Of a stretch of DNA of 64,000 nt, positions 16,390-25,413 are shown piece by piece. The notes beneath the pieces were generated by a model that saw only the letters and a program-made list of their open reading frames with translations, made no database searches and was not told the origin of the DNA. Made by a program: the position numbers and the translations under genes. This stretch comes from Inquilinus limosus_F (lineage in GTDB: Bacteria; Pseudomonadota; Alphaproteobacteria; DSM-16000; Inquilinaceae). Each line of letters starts with the position of its first letter. The first letter of the stretch is position 1. The stretch covers positions 17,396-81,395 of the forward strand of contig NZ_JAHVDK010000036.1 of NCBI RefSeq assembly GCF_051487185.1. The letters are read 5' to 3'.

Positions 16390-17331
16390 ATGACGATCAC
16401 CGCCGACCAGCGTGCCGAGCTGGACCAGATTCGCGCCGCCACCTTCGCCACCCGCCGCGCCACCGTGCCGGCGTTGGAGGAGATCCTGTTCGAGCCGCTG
16501 CCCGTGCTCGACCACGGCTTCGTCCGGGTGATCGACTACATGGGCGACGATTCGGCGGTGGTGCAGGCGGCGCGCGTCTCCTATGGCCGCGGCACCAAGA
16601 AGGTGTCGGAGGATGAAGGGCTGATCCGCTATCTGATGCGGCACTGGCACACCACGCCCTTCGAGATGTGCGAGATCAAGTTCCACGTGAAGCTGCCGAT
16701 CTTCGTGGCCCGGCAGTGGATCCGGCATCGCACCGCCAATGTGAACGAATATTCCGCCCGCTACTCGATCCTCGACCGGGAGTTTTACCTGCCGGCGCCG
16801 GAGCATCTGGCGGCGCAGTCGCGCAACAACCGCCAGGGCCGCGACGCGGTGCTGGAGGGGGAGGAGGCGTCGCGGGTGCTCGACATGCTGCGCGAGGATG
16901 CCGAGCGCTGCTGGCGCGACTATGCCTGGATGCTGAACGAGGAGATCGACGGGACCGAGCCGGTCGATCCGAACCGCCAGGGGCTGGCGCGCGAGCTGGC
17001 GCGGATGAACCTGACGCTCAACACCTACACCCAGTGGTACTGGAAGACGGACTTGCACAACCTCATGCATTTCCTGAGGTTGCGGGCCGATCCTCATGCA
17101 CAATATGAGATCCGGGCCTATGCCGACGTGATGCTGGACGCGATGGAGCGCTGGGTCCCGCTCGCCACCCGGGCGTTCCGCGACTATCGGATGAACGCGG
17201 CGACGATCTCGGCGCCCGGACTCGCCGTGCTGCGCCGCCTGCTGGCGGGCGAGACCGTGGCGCAGCCGGACAGCAGCCTCAGCCCGCGCGAATGGCGCGA
17301 GCTGATGGCGGTGCTGGGCCGCCCGGCTTGA
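16390..17331 (+). CDS. thyX: FAD-dependent thymidylate synthase
   Basis: A 313-residue flavoenzyme that methylates dUMP to dTMP using methylenetetrahydrofolate and NADPH. The ThyX signature RHRx7S is exact: R112-H113-R114 followed by S122 in EYSARY. Other conserved parts are HHxTPFE-like HWHTTPFEMCEIKFHVKLPIFVARQW and the late NLMHFLRLRADPHAQYEIRAYA. It is of normal length for alphaproteobacteria (about 300). It starts at ATG 16390. The gene lies between an RTX protease and an uncharacterised LysM-like protein, and is the only housekeeping gene in that accessory block. Confidence 0.97.
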   Translation: MTITADQRAELDQIRAATFATRRATVPALEEILFEPLPVLDHGFVRVIDYMGDDSAVVQAARVSYGRGTKKVSEDEGLIRYLMRHWHTTPFEMCEIKFHVKLPIFVARQWIRHRTANVNEYSARYSILDREFYLPAPEHLAAQSRNNRQGRDAVLEGEEASRVLDMLREDAERCWRDYAWMLNEEIDGTEPVDPNRQGLARELARMNLTLNTYTQWYWKTDLHNLMHFLRLRADPHAQYEIRAYADVMLDAMERWVPLATRAFRDYRMNAATISAPGLAVLRRLLAGETVAQPDSSLSPREWRELMAVLGRPA

Positions 17332-17333
17332 CG

Positions 17334-17359
17334 CCGCAGAGCCGGGCCCGGCTCTGCGG
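17334..17359. terminator. Perfect 26-nt palindrome between convergent genes, probable bidirectional terminator
   Basis: Two 13-nt arms (CCGCAGAGCCGGG and CCCGGCTCTGCGG) with no spacer begin 3 bp after the thyX stop and end 5 bp before the stop of the minus-strand gene at 17365. There is no T-run on either side, so strong intrinsic termination is uncertain, but no other function is apparent. Confidence 0.55.
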
Positions 17360-17364
17360 TCCGG

Positions 17365-18501
17365 CTAGTTCTCCGGGATGCCCAACTCCTCACGCGCCGC
17401 GGTGACCAGCGGCCTGGTGGCCTCGTTGTTCTCCCATTCCTGCCCCGACAGCCGGTCGGCCATCTCGTTCTGGACGGTGCAGTCGGGCAGGGCCGAGAGA
17501 TAATTCTTGAGGTATTGCTGCACGTTCCCGGGAACCGGGCTTTCCTCGCCCGGATTGGTCATGGCGGGCACCGGGTCGTTCACGTTCTGCACGACCACGT
17601 TGTAGAGCTCTTCCATGACCGCGCCGGAGTCGTCTCCCCAGTCGTGCCGGGCAACCGCCTGGAATTGGGCGCTGTTGTCGGCGCTGGTCACCTGCCCGAC
17701 GTAGTTCCAGATCTGGGCCCTGAGCTGGGCGCGGTCGCCGCTGTCGGCGGCCGTCTGGATCGCCGTCAGCCCCGGATCGGTCTGCGTCGCACCGGGCTCC
17801 TGCGCGGCGTTGGTCTGCAGGCCGCGCTCCTGTGCGATCTGGGTGACGTCGGCCTTGATGTCCTCGCCGTTGACCGGCCATTCCTGGCCGAGCAGCTGAT
17901 CCACCATCTGCTGCTGCGCACCCGTGTCGTTGCCCAGCGCGTCGAGGGCGTTGTTGATCACGAAGGTGCGCGCATGGGCGGAGCCCTCGGCGGCATAGTC
18001 GTAGCCGACCAGGTCGAAGGTGGCCTGGACGAAATCCTCCTGCGGCACCGAGTTCAGATAGGTCTGAATGTCGGCGTCGATCTGGTTCCACTGCTCGGTC
18101 GCGGTGCCGTCATCCGCGTTCGCAGCGTGGTTGGCGCGGGTCTCGATGCTCTGGGCGAAGGCGTCCCGGCCCTCGGGCCCCAGGGCCCCGGCGCCTTCAG
18201 GCGTGGGGGCGGGCACCGCCACGGCCTCGCCGATCTGGATCAGGTCGTCATCCGCGAATTCGTTGTGGGCGGTCATCTCGGTCCAGGGCGAGCCGATCTG
18301 TTCCGACATCGACCATTGCGAATCGCCCTCCTCGGCGATCAGGAACCGCATGTTCGAGGCCTCATTCGCGTCGATGCCGTTCCGTTGCATCGCCGCCTGG
18401 ACCGCCGCCTGCCATTGCTGCTGCTGCCCGGTGGGCACATGGGTCGTGACGCCGTTCTCGACCCTGACCATACGCCCGTCCTTGTCGACCTCGATCGCCA
18501 T
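17365..18501 (-). CDS. Uncharacterised protein with a LysM-like N-terminal domain and an internal repeat
   Basis: A 378-residue acidic protein without signal peptide or membrane segment. Residues about 35-90 resemble a degenerate LysM domain (FLIAEEGDSQWSMSEQIGSP, then ADDDLIQIGEAVAVP). Two C-terminal segments look duplicated: MVDQLLGQEWPVNGEDIKAD (about 235-255) and MADRLSGQEWENNEATRPL (about 350-370). Each follows a helical stretch with a YLNSV/YLSAL-type motif. The ATG at 18501 is preferred because GGGGGAGG lies 5 bp upstream; an ATG at 18516 overlaps that site. It is transcribed divergently from the 1284-residue protein at 18700, which also has a LysM-like N-terminus, so the two probably form one system. 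Function is unknown. Confidence 0.75.
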   Translation of the reverse strand: MAIEVDKDGRMVRVENGVTTHVPTGQQQQWQAAVQAAMQRNGIDANEASNMRFLIAEEGDSQWSMSEQIGSPWTEMTAHNEFADDDLIQIGEAVAVPAPTPEGAGALGPEGRDAFAQSIETRANHAANADDGTATEQWNQIDADIQTYLNSVPQEDFVQATFDLVGYDYAAEGSAHARTFVINNALDALGNDTGAQQQMVDQLLGQEWPVNGEDIKADVTQIAQERGLQTNAAQEPGATQTDPGLTAIQTAADSGDRAQLRAQIWNYVGQVTSADNSAQFQAVARHDWGDDSGAVMEELYNVVVQNVNDPVPAMTNPGEESPVPGNVQQYLKNYLSALPDCTVQNEMADRLSGQEWENNEATRPLVTAAREELGIPEN

Positions 18502-18699
18502 TCCGGCCTCCCCCATCGCAATCGGCGGCACCATAAGCGACGAGCTGTTCCAGGAAGATGACGGTTCCGTGAAGATGCCGATGGAGGAGATGGAAATCCT
18601 ATGAAGGACGAGTTGTCCTTCTTTGTCATACAAATGAAATAACGGCGTCATGCAATTTTTCTAGGATTCCCGACCGGTCAACGAAGGCGGCGGGAAGTC

Positions 18700-21600
18700 A
18701 TGCTGAAGCCGATCGAGCGTACTCAACGTCCCGCCAACCCGGTCCGGCCCAACACCGACGCCGAGTTCCAGGCGGCGGTGCAGCGGGCCCTGGCGGCCCG
18801 CGCGGCGGCCGAGGGGCGCCCGCCCGAATCGCATGGCTACGAGACGGCGGGCCAGGTGCAGCCCGGCGACGGGCTGATACGGCTGGTGGGAACCGACGGC
18901 GTCGCCAACAACGGGCAGTTCCCGGATCCGAACAACGTCAACCCCGGTGACATCTACTTTCAGCAGGGACCGTCGCCGGTCAGCGCCCAGACGGAAGGCG
19001 TGATCGACACGGCGCTCGCCTACGACCGGGAGCACGGCGCGAACGCACCCGACAGCCAGCGCAACTGGGATGCGGTGCAGTCGGCGATCGCGGGCGAGCT
19101 GCGCCAGACCGTGCAGCTCGACGCCAACGGCCAGCTCCAGCTCACGGCCGACCAGCAGGCGAAGCTGCAGGCGCTCAACAGCTGGGCGGTCGGCACCGAC
19201 CGGTTGTCGCTGGAGACGCAGCAGGCGCTGGCGCAGGTCGACGGCGAGGTCCAGCAGCAGTCGCGGGACACGGCTCTCGACCAGATGATCTCCTCCGTCG
19301 AGGCGAATCTGGAGCAGGTCAATGAGAAGCTCGACGACCAGAGCTTCGTCCGCAAGGGCTGGGGCTGGATCACGCCGGGCGAGAGCGCCGGCGAGGAGTT
19401 CAGGGGTTTCCTGGAGGACAAGCGCGACGCTTTGACGGAGCTGCAGGAGGAGAGCGACGGGCTGCCGCAGGCGCAGTACGAGCAGAGGGTCAACGCCATC
19501 CTGGGCAACTTCGAGGCGGAGTTCCAGGAGCACGCCGACGCGATGGCAGAGAGCGACGAGACCTGGAACACGATCGGCGAGGTCGGCCGGGTCGTCGCGG
19601 CGACGACCGTCGGCATCGTCACCACGGCGGCCACCGGCGGCAATGTCGTGGCCGGCTTCGCCGCAGGCTTCGGCACCTACGAGCTGATCGACGCGGCCGG
19701 CGACATCAGCGCCGTGGTCCAGGGCGAGGACATGTATGCCGACGGCCACAGCTCGCTGATCGGCTTCGGCATGGATGCGGCGAATCTCGACGGCGACAAG
19801 GGTGACGGCTGGGGCGTCAGCGGCGACCACGCCATGGCGGCGCTGAAGGACACGGCGATCGACGGGCTGTCGTCGATCACCACCGCCGGCGCCACCACGG
19901 CCGGAATGCGGGTCTCGACCGCCGTGGGCACGCGGCTCAGCGCCACCGCGCTGCCGAACCTGGCGCAGCGGTCCGTCGCCACCGCGGCGGGCGCCACGAC
20001 GGGCCAGGTGGTGAACGGCGCCGGCCAGATCGCCTCCGACGCCACCCGGCTGGCCTTCGACGGCAAGCTGCTCACCGACGAGGGCGGCCAACAGCTGCTC
20101 AACTCCGCCAAGACGCAGGGCATCTATCTCGCCACCGCGCCGGTCACCGGGGCGGTGGCGGGCGCGATCCCGGTGCAGCGGTTGATCAGCCCGGCCGCCA
20201 ACGCGGCCGACGATGCCGTCAACGCAACCGACGACGTCGTCAATGCCGCCGATGATGCCGTCAACGCGGCCGACGACGTCGTCAATGCCGCCGATGATGC
20301 CGTCAACGCGGCCGACGACGCCGCCAACGCCGCGGACGATGGCGTCAACGCGGCCGACGACGCTGCGAACGCTTCCGACGATGCCGCCAACGCGGCCGAC
20401 GACGCGGCCAATGCATCCGATGGCGGGAGCCCGGCAGCGCAACCCACGCGCCTGTCGCGCCTTGGCCTGACCGCCCAGTTCGGCAACGATCTGGTGAGCA
20501 ATTTCGGCGGCGCTGAGCTGGTGGCGCAGCTGACCGAAGGCCGCCACATGAACCGGAACGAGGCGATCTCGGCGGCGATGGGGGCAATACCGGGCACCGT
20601 CCAGAACGTCGCCATGCACCCCGACATGATGGGCCGGATCGCCGCGCGCCGCGAGATGCTGATGGAGAATGGCGGAATCCGGCAGGAGGCGGACGTTCCC
20701 AAGCTGTGGGGCTGGCAGAACAAGATCCCGGAGTTCCGCGTCGGCGCGCAGGTCCGGATCCTCGGCAACCCGGACATGGTCACGCAGGATAACCTGCCGC
20801 AGTTCGGCCGGCCGACCCTGGCCTCCGCCGGCGGCGCCATCAGCACCAAGATGAACGTCAGGGCGCTCGGGCAGTCCGTCATCGACAGCCTGGTGATGGG
20901 GTCGACCAAGCCGTTCCGGCTGACATTGGGCCGCGAGCTGACGGTGTCGCAACGGCCGCACGAATACCGCAACATCACGCTCAAGGAGGCGGGGCTGTTG
21001 CCCACCTCCAACCAGACGGTCTTCCAGATCAAGGGATCGACCGTGCTGAAGGACGGTCAGCAGGCGCTGTTCGCGACCGATCCGACCCAGGTCTCGGCGG
21101 ATTTCATGCCGACGCTGCAGGGCGTGCGCGACGTCGGGGCGCCGCGCGACGCGGACGGCAACGAGCTGCCCGGCAGCGTGATGGAGCTGAGCTGGGGCGC
21201 CATGCTGCCCGACGCGCAGACGGTGGCGCTCCACCCGGGCGAGATGGATCTGCTCGGCACCGTCGCCGGGCGTGACGCCCCCGTCGACGCCTTCGTGGCC
21301 GTGCCGGAGGGCGGCATCACCTTCACCAAGCTGATGGAGGAGCAGAAGGTCGGCGTCCGGCCGCGCTTCTGGACCAACTTCATCCCCGGGCTGAAGCATG
21401 TGCCGCGCCTGGGCGCTGAGCGGCGGCCTGAGGACAACATCAAGGTCATCATCCCCGAAGGCACCGTGCTGTCGCGGCAGGCCTGGGACCAGATGCAGGC
21501 CACCTATGAGCGGCTGTCGATGCGGACCAGGATCGTGGTGGACGACGAGACCAGTCGGCTTCTCCTGGACTCGGAGCCCGATCTCGCGACCATCCGGGAC

Positions 21601-22554
21601 CTGGTCGGCGATCAGCGCATCGATCCCAGCACTGCCGTCTCCTACGTGCCCGGCCGCGCCAGCGGCATGCGCCTGTCGGCGGTCACCGGCAAATATGCGG
21701 AGGAGTATGTCGATCTCCTGACCGGCATGGACTACCGGTGGCACCGCGATGCGGCGAATGCCGACTTCATCTTCAACGACCTCTATCCGACCGAAAGCAT
21801 CCCCGGCCTGCCGGACAGCGTGCCCAACCCCGACCGGGCGATCTCCAACGACGCTTACCAGCACCGAATCGCGGCGGATGAGTTTGACCGAATCCAGGGC
21901 GAGGAGACGGGCGCCCTGCCGCGCTCGACGGAGCAGGACAGGACGCCGCTGGTGCGCGGGGTGCCCTCCGAGGTCAACATGTACCGCCGGCTGGCCGGAC
22001 CGATGGCCTCCTTCGTGGCCGAGGCGACGCGCTTCACCGCATCCCTGAAGCTGCCGGCGCTCAGCCTGCCCTTCCTCCCGGTCGCCGCGTCGCTCGAGTT
22101 CCGGGGCCAGGTCAAGATCGACCCGCCGGGCAAATCGAAGGAGACACCGCGCGGGGTCTCCAGTGCGGTGCGGGAGAGCGAGACGGTCCTTCGCACCTAC
22201 AGCGATGCCAACGGCACCTTCAAGCAGCTGCCGGTCCCCGGCTGGCTCGACTCCTTCCTGAGATGGTCAGAGCAGGGGCAGGGCGTGCTGTTCCCGGAGG
22301 GCGGCGCCCATGCGATGACGCAGTATCTGAACGATCTCGATGCCCAGGCGACGACGCCGCAGCAGCATCAGGAGATCGCGGACTTCCGTCGTGACGTGCT
22401 GCCGAAGCTCGGCAACGAGATCCTGACGACGCCGGCCACGGCCGAGGCGATCCGTCGGTTCCTCGAAGGCCAGGCCAAGCCGGTCGGCACCTCGACCCCG
22501 GCCGATCCGATGCCGCTGTGGAACGAGAGGCGCCGCGCCGGCGGGAATGGCTGA
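18700..22554 (+). CDS. Large uncharacterised protein: LysM-like N-terminus, glycine/alanine-rich helical core, heptad repeats, unknown C-terminal domain
   Basis: A 1284-residue protein, apparently not exported by a signal peptide. Residues 50-90 look LysM-like (VQPGDGLIRLVG and NNVNPGDIYFQ). Residues about 95-300 are charged helices with coiled-coil character. Residues 300-490 are a Gly/Ala/Thr-rich hydrophobic region (GRVVAATTVGIVTTAATGG), similar in style to the pore/pre-toxin regions of large secreted effectors. Residues 501-577 are eleven NAADDAV-type heptads. Residues 580-1284 form a long globular part I cannot assign. A GGCGGGAAG site precedes ATG 18700. The architecture (delivery-like N-terminus, repeat spacer, large unknown C-terminus) suggests an effector or structural surface protein, but this is inference. 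Confidence 0.8.
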   Translation: MLKPIERTQRPANPVRPNTDAEFQAAVQRALAARAAAEGRPPESHGYETAGQVQPGDGLIRLVGTDGVANNGQFPDPNNVNPGDIYFQQGPSPVSAQTEGVIDTALAYDREHGANAPDSQRNWDAVQSAIAGELRQTVQLDANGQLQLTADQQAKLQALNSWAVGTDRLSLETQQALAQVDGEVQQQSRDTALDQMISSVEANLEQVNEKLDDQSFVRKGWGWITPGESAGEEFRGFLEDKRDALTELQEESDGLPQAQYEQRVNAILGNFEAEFQEHADAMAESDETWNTIGEVGRVVAATTVGIVTTAATGGNVVAGFAAGFGTYELIDAAGDISAVVQGEDMYADGHSSLIGFGMDAANLDGDKGDGWGVSGDHAMAALKDTAIDGLSSITTAGATTAGMRVSTAVGTRLSATALPNLAQRSVATAAGATTGQVVNGAGQIASDATRLAFDGKLLTDEGGQQLLNSAKTQGIYLATAPVTGAVAGAIPVQRLISPAANAADDAVNATDDVVNAADDAVNAADDVVNAADDAVNAADDAANAADDGVNAADDAANASDDAANAADDAANASDGGSPAAQPTRLSRLGLTAQFGNDLVSNFGGAELVAQLTEGRHMNRNEAISAAMGAIPGTVQNVAMHPDMMGRIAARREMLMENGGIRQEADVPKLWGWQNKIPEFRVGAQVRILGNPDMVTQDNLPQFGRPTLASAGGAISTKMNVRALGQSVIDSLVMGSTKPFRLTLGRELTVSQRPHEYRNITLKEAGLLPTSNQTVFQIKGSTVLKDGQQALFATDPTQVSADFMPTLQGVRDVGAPRDADGNELPGSVMELSWGAMLPDAQTVALHPGEMDLLGTVAGRDAPVDAFVAVPEGGITFTKLMEEQKVGVRPRFWTNFIPGLKHVPRLGAERRPEDNIKVIIPEGTVLSRQAWDQMQATYERLSMRTRIVVDDETSRLLLDSEPDLATIRDLVGDQRIDPSTAVSYVPGRASGMRLSAVTGKYAEEYVDLLTGMDYRWHRDAANADFIFNDLYPTESIPGLPDSVPNPDRAISNDAYQHRIAADEFDRIQGEETGALPRSTEQDRTPLVRGVPSEVNMYRRLAGPMASFVAEATRFTASLKLPALSLPFLPVAASLEFRGQVKIDPPGKSKETPRGVSSAVRESETVLRTYSDANGTFKQLPVPGWLDSFLRWSEQGQGVLFPEGGAHAMTQYLNDLDAQATTPQQHQEIADFRRDVLPKLGNEILTTPATAEAIRRFLEGQAKPVGTSTPADPMPLWNERRRAGGNG
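20200..20430 (+). repeat. Eleven 21-bp tandem repeats encoding NAADDAV heptads
   Basis: The 21-bp unit codes for N-A-A-D-D-(A/V/G)-(A/V) at residues 501-577 of the 1284-residue protein, ending in NASDGGS. The central copies alternate two DNA variants (GTCAACGCGGCCGACGAC and GTCAATGCCGCCGATGAT), so units were probably duplicated as 42-bp pairs. Outer units are more diverged (NATDDVV, NASDDAA). The period of seven with Ala/Val at fixed places could give an alanine coiled coil or a flexible acidic spacer. Confidence 0.9.
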
Positions 22555-22586
22555 CCGTCCGTTCAGTCAATTCCGGATCGGCTGGG

Positions 22587-22919
22587 TCACTCCAGGTCGA
22601 TCACCGGCCGGCTGCACAGGTTGAGGCTCCAATACTCGGCCTCGGCGCCGTCGTTCTGGCGGACTTTGACGTCGAAATAGCAGCCGCCGCGCAGGTCGTC
22701 GGTCGGGATCCGGGCGGAGGCGCCGGGCGGCAGCGGTGCCGTGCGCAGCCGGTTGTAGCCCCAGGAGCTCTCGAAATCCGGCGAGACGCGCAGATCCTCG
22801 ATCGTGCCGCTCCGCCGGTTCTGGATTTCGACCGAATCCGGCAGGGCCTGCGCCCGCGCCGCGGCGGCGAAGCCAGCCGCGAGCACGGCGAGGACCGCGA
22901 TCCGGCAGAAGCGTCCCAT
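22587..22919 (-). CDS. Small periplasmic protein of unknown function
   Basis: A 110-residue protein with a clear signal peptide: basic start MGRFCRI, a hydrophobic core AVLAVLAAGFAAAA, and cleavage likely after ARA-QA (about residue 23). The mature part has a beta-rich look (VEIQNRRSGTIEDLRVSP, SSWGYNRL, LPPGASARIPTDDLRGGCYFDVKVR). It carries two cysteines, in GGCYFDV and LNLCSRP, that could form a disulfide. The ATG at 22919 follows GGGAGAGTG; a GTG one codon earlier is possible. It is convergent with the giant protein gene, 32 bp away. Proteins of this size and pattern are annotated as hypothetical secreted proteins; no function is offered. Confidence 0.75.
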   Translation of the reverse strand: MGRFCRIAVLAVLAAGFAAAARAQALPDSVEIQNRRSGTIEDLRVSPDFESSWGYNRLRTAPLPPGASARIPTDDLRGGCYFDVKVRQNDGAEAEYWSLNLCSRPVIDLE

Positions 22920-23019
22920 CACTCTCCCACTCCGAGGGGCCGGCGTCCGGTCCTGCCCGGCGCCGCGATTTGGCTTCTTATCGGATCGATTTGTGGCGAG
23001 GAGGTGACGCTGTGGCCGC

Positions 23020-24156
23020 TCACTCGATCACGATCCGGGGGGCGGCCGGGCCGCTGCCGGCGCGCAGCTTCTCCCACACCCTCGCGGCGATGGCACGGTA
23101 GGCCTCGGCATGCGGGCTGTCCGGCGCCGAGACCACGATCGGGCGCCCGGAATCCGAGGTCTCGCGGATGGCGATGTCGAGAGGCACCTCACCCAGGAAG
23201 TCGCAGCCCAGCTTCGCCGCCTCCGCCCGCGCCCCGCCATGGCCGAAGATGTCGGTGCGGTGGCCGCAGTTCGGGCAGCAGAAATAGCTCATGTTCTCGA
23301 TGATCCCGAGCACCGGGACATCGACTTTGCGGAACATGTTCAGGCCCTTGCGGGCGTCGAGCAGGGCGATGTCCTGCGGCGTCGACACGATCACCGCGCC
23401 GGCCAGCGGCACCTGCTGCGCCATGGTCAGCTGGGCGTCGCCGGTGCCCGGCGGCATGTCGACCACCAGCACGTCGAGCGTGCCCCAGTTGACGTCGCGC
23501 AGCATCTGCGACAGCGCCGACTGCACCATCGGGCCGCGCCAGATCATCGGCGTCTCCTCGTCGATCAGGAAGCCGATCGACATCACCTTCAGCCCGTAAT
23601 TCTCCTTCGGGTCCAGGCTCTTGCCGTCGGGCGAGCTCGGCTTACCTGTGATACCGGTCATCCGCGGCATCGAGGGCCCGTAGATGTCGGCGTCGAGCAG
23701 CCCGACCTTCAGCCCGTTGGCGGCGAGGCCGAGGGCGAGGTTGACCGCAGTGGTCGACTTGCCGACGCCACCCTTGCCCGAGGCGACGGCGATGATGGCG
23801 CCGACGCCGGCGACCGGCAGCTTGCGGCTTTGTGCCCCACCCGGGGCGGTGGGGCGGGGCGGCGGGGCAGCGGTCTGGGCCGCCTGGCCGGGGCCGCGAT
23901 GGGCGGTCAGCACCGCGGTGACCGACAGCACGCCCGGGATCGCCGCCACGGCCTTCTCTGCGGCCTGGCGCAGCGGCTCCAGCTGCGGACCGCGTTGCGG
24001 GTCGACCTCGATCGAGAACAGCACGTGGCCCTCGCGCAGGGTCAGGCCGGAGATCATGCCGAGGCTGACGAGGTCGCCGCCGCGCTCCTCATCCCGCACG
24101 CGGCCCAGCGCCTCGCGCACTGCGGCTTCGGTTACCGTCACGCGGCCGTTTGCCAT
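23020..24156 (-). CDS. apbC: Mrp/ApbC-family iron-sulfur cluster carrier ATPase
   Basis: A 378-residue protein. An N-terminal MIP18-like domain (residues 1-85) is joined through a Pro/Ala linker to a P-loop NTPase. The deviant Walker A is VASGKGGVGKSTT with the ParA/MinD signature lysine. Later motifs are DADIYGPSMPRM and VVDMPPGTGDAQLTMAQ, and the metal-binding CxxC lies in YFCCPNCGH. It assembles or transfers [4Fe-4S] clusters in the cytosol. The start is ATG 24156, giving MANGRVTVTEAAVREAL; upstream in-frame codons have no family similarity. It is divergent from hflK across 116 bp. Confidence 0.95.
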   Translation of the reverse strand: MANGRVTVTEAAVREALGRVRDEERGGDLVSLGMISGLTLREGHVLFSIEVDPQRGPQLEPLRQAAEKAVAAIPGVLSVTAVLTAHRGPGQAAQTAAPPPRPTAPGGAQSRKLPVAGVGAIIAVASGKGGVGKSTTAVNLALGLAANGLKVGLLDADIYGPSMPRMTGITGKPSSPDGKSLDPKENYGLKVMSIGFLIDEETPMIWRGPMVQSALSQMLRDVNWGTLDVLVVDMPPGTGDAQLTMAQQVPLAGAVIVSTPQDIALLDARKGLNMFRKVDVPVLGIIENMSYFCCPNCGHRTDIFGHGGARAEAAKLGCDFLGEVPLDIAIRETSDSGRPIVVSAPDSPHAEAYRAIAARVWEKLRAGSGPAAPRIVIE

Positions 24157-24272
24157 GGTTGAACTTCCTGCCCATTGTCCAATATGACAGGCTCCGCATT
24201 TGCGACCCGCCGCGCCGAGATATAGCATCCGGCGCCCGGGATGACAGGGCGGTCGACGGGGAAGGGATTTGG

Positions 24273-25412
24273 ATGCCGTGGAGTAATCAAGGCGGTGGTG
24301 GCGGCGGCGGCCCCTGGGGCGGCTCACCGCAGGGCGGCGGACAGAATCCCTGGGGGCGCGGCGGGCCGAGCCAGGCCGACATCGAGGAGATGATCCGCCG
24401 CGGCCAGGACCGGTTCCGCCAGGTCATGCCGAAAGGCTTCGGCGGCGGCCGCGGCATTCTGATCGCGATCGTCGTCATCATCATCGGCTGGCTCTTGACC
24501 GGCATCTACCGGGTGCAGCCGGACGAGCTGGGCGTGGTCCAGCGATTCGGCGCCTATGCCAGGACCGAGCAGCCTGGCCTGCGCTACCACCTGCCGGCGC
24601 CGATCGAGACGGTGACCAAGCCGTCGGTGACGACGCAGAACCGGATCGAGATCGGTTTCACCAGCGGCGAGGGCCGCGCGGCGGGCCGCGACGTGCCAGA
24701 CGAGAGCCAGATGCTGACCGGTGACGAGAACATCGTCGACATCGACTTCGTCGTGCTGTGGCGCATCTCCGACCCGGTCGCGTTCCTATTCAATATCCGC
24801 GATGCCCGGGCCACCGTGAAGGTGGCGGCGGAAAGCGCGATGCGCGAGGTGATCGGTCACACCGAGATCCAGCCGGCGCTGAACGAGGCGCGCGGCCGGA
24901 TCGAGCAGGACGCCCGGCGCCTGCTGCAGGCCACGCTCGACAGCTACGGCAGCCCCGGCCGGCCCGGCATCGGCGTGGTCATCGACCAGGTGCAGCTGCA
25001 GAAGGTGGCGCCGCCGCAGCAGGTGATCGACGCCTTCGACGACGTGCAGCGGGCGCGCCAGGACCAGGACCGCCTGCGCAACGCCGCCGAGACCTACCGC
25101 AACGACATCGTGCCCCGGGCCCGCGGCGATGCCGAGCGGATCAGCCAGGAGGCCGAGGCCTATCGCGAGCAGGTGGTGGCGCGGGCCCGCGGTGACGCGG
25201 CGCGCTTCACCTCGGTGCTTCAATCCTACCGCGCGGCGCCGGCGATCACGGCCGAGCGCTTCTATCTGGAGACGCTGGAGAGCGTGCTGAAGGGTGCGAA
25301 CAAGATCATGATCGACGACGCCGTCGGCGGCCAGGGCGTGCTACCGTATCTGCCGCTGAACGAGCTGATCAACCGCCCGGCTCCGGCCCCGGCGCAGCGG
25401 GGAGGGCAGTGA
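24273..25412 (+). CDS. hflK: HflK, membrane SPFH protein of the FtsH regulator complex
   Basis: A 379-residue type II membrane protein. The N-terminal cytosolic part is glycine-rich (GGGGGGGPWGG and GGGQNPWG), followed by a single membrane helix (ILIAIVVIIIGWLLTGIY, about residues 68-86). The SPFH/band 7 domain follows (VQPDELGVVQRFGAY... to about 270) and then a coiled coil rich in AERISQEAEAYREQVVARARGD. With HflC it forms a large periplasmic cage that encloses the protease FtsH. The start is ATG 24273, giving the usual MPWSNQGGG. It is followed after 1 bp by hflC, so they are coexpressed. Confidence 0.96.
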   Translation: MPWSNQGGGGGGGPWGGSPQGGGQNPWGRGGPSQADIEEMIRRGQDRFRQVMPKGFGGGRGILIAIVVIIIGWLLTGIYRVQPDELGVVQRFGAYARTEQPGLRYHLPAPIETVTKPSVTTQNRIEIGFTSGEGRAAGRDVPDESQMLTGDENIVDIDFVVLWRISDPVAFLFNIRDARATVKVAAESAMREVIGHTEIQPALNEARGRIEQDARRLLQATLDSYGSPGRPGIGVVIDQVQLQKVAPPQQVIDAFDDVQRARQDQDRLRNAAETYRNDIVPRARGDAERISQEAEAYREQVVARARGDAARFTSVLQSYRAAPAITAERFYLETLESVLKGANKIMIDDAVGGQGVLPYLPLNELINRPAPAPAQRGGQ

Positions 25413-25413
25413 G

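Noticed and set aside
20200..20430. CRISPR-like array
   Set aside because: Units are 21 bp, contiguous, without unique spacers, in frame and translated into heptads.
18661..21864. A 1067-codon open frame on the minus strand
   Set aside because: It is antisense to the 1284-residue protein. Repeats such as VGRVDGIIGGIDDVV are mirror images of the heptad array; no family motif and no ribosome-binding site were seen.
13562..22919. Genomic island integrated at ssrA
   Set aside because: No integrase, no direct repeat of the ssrA end and no shift in base composition could be seen, and thyX is a housekeeping gene. The region is called accessory-looking only.
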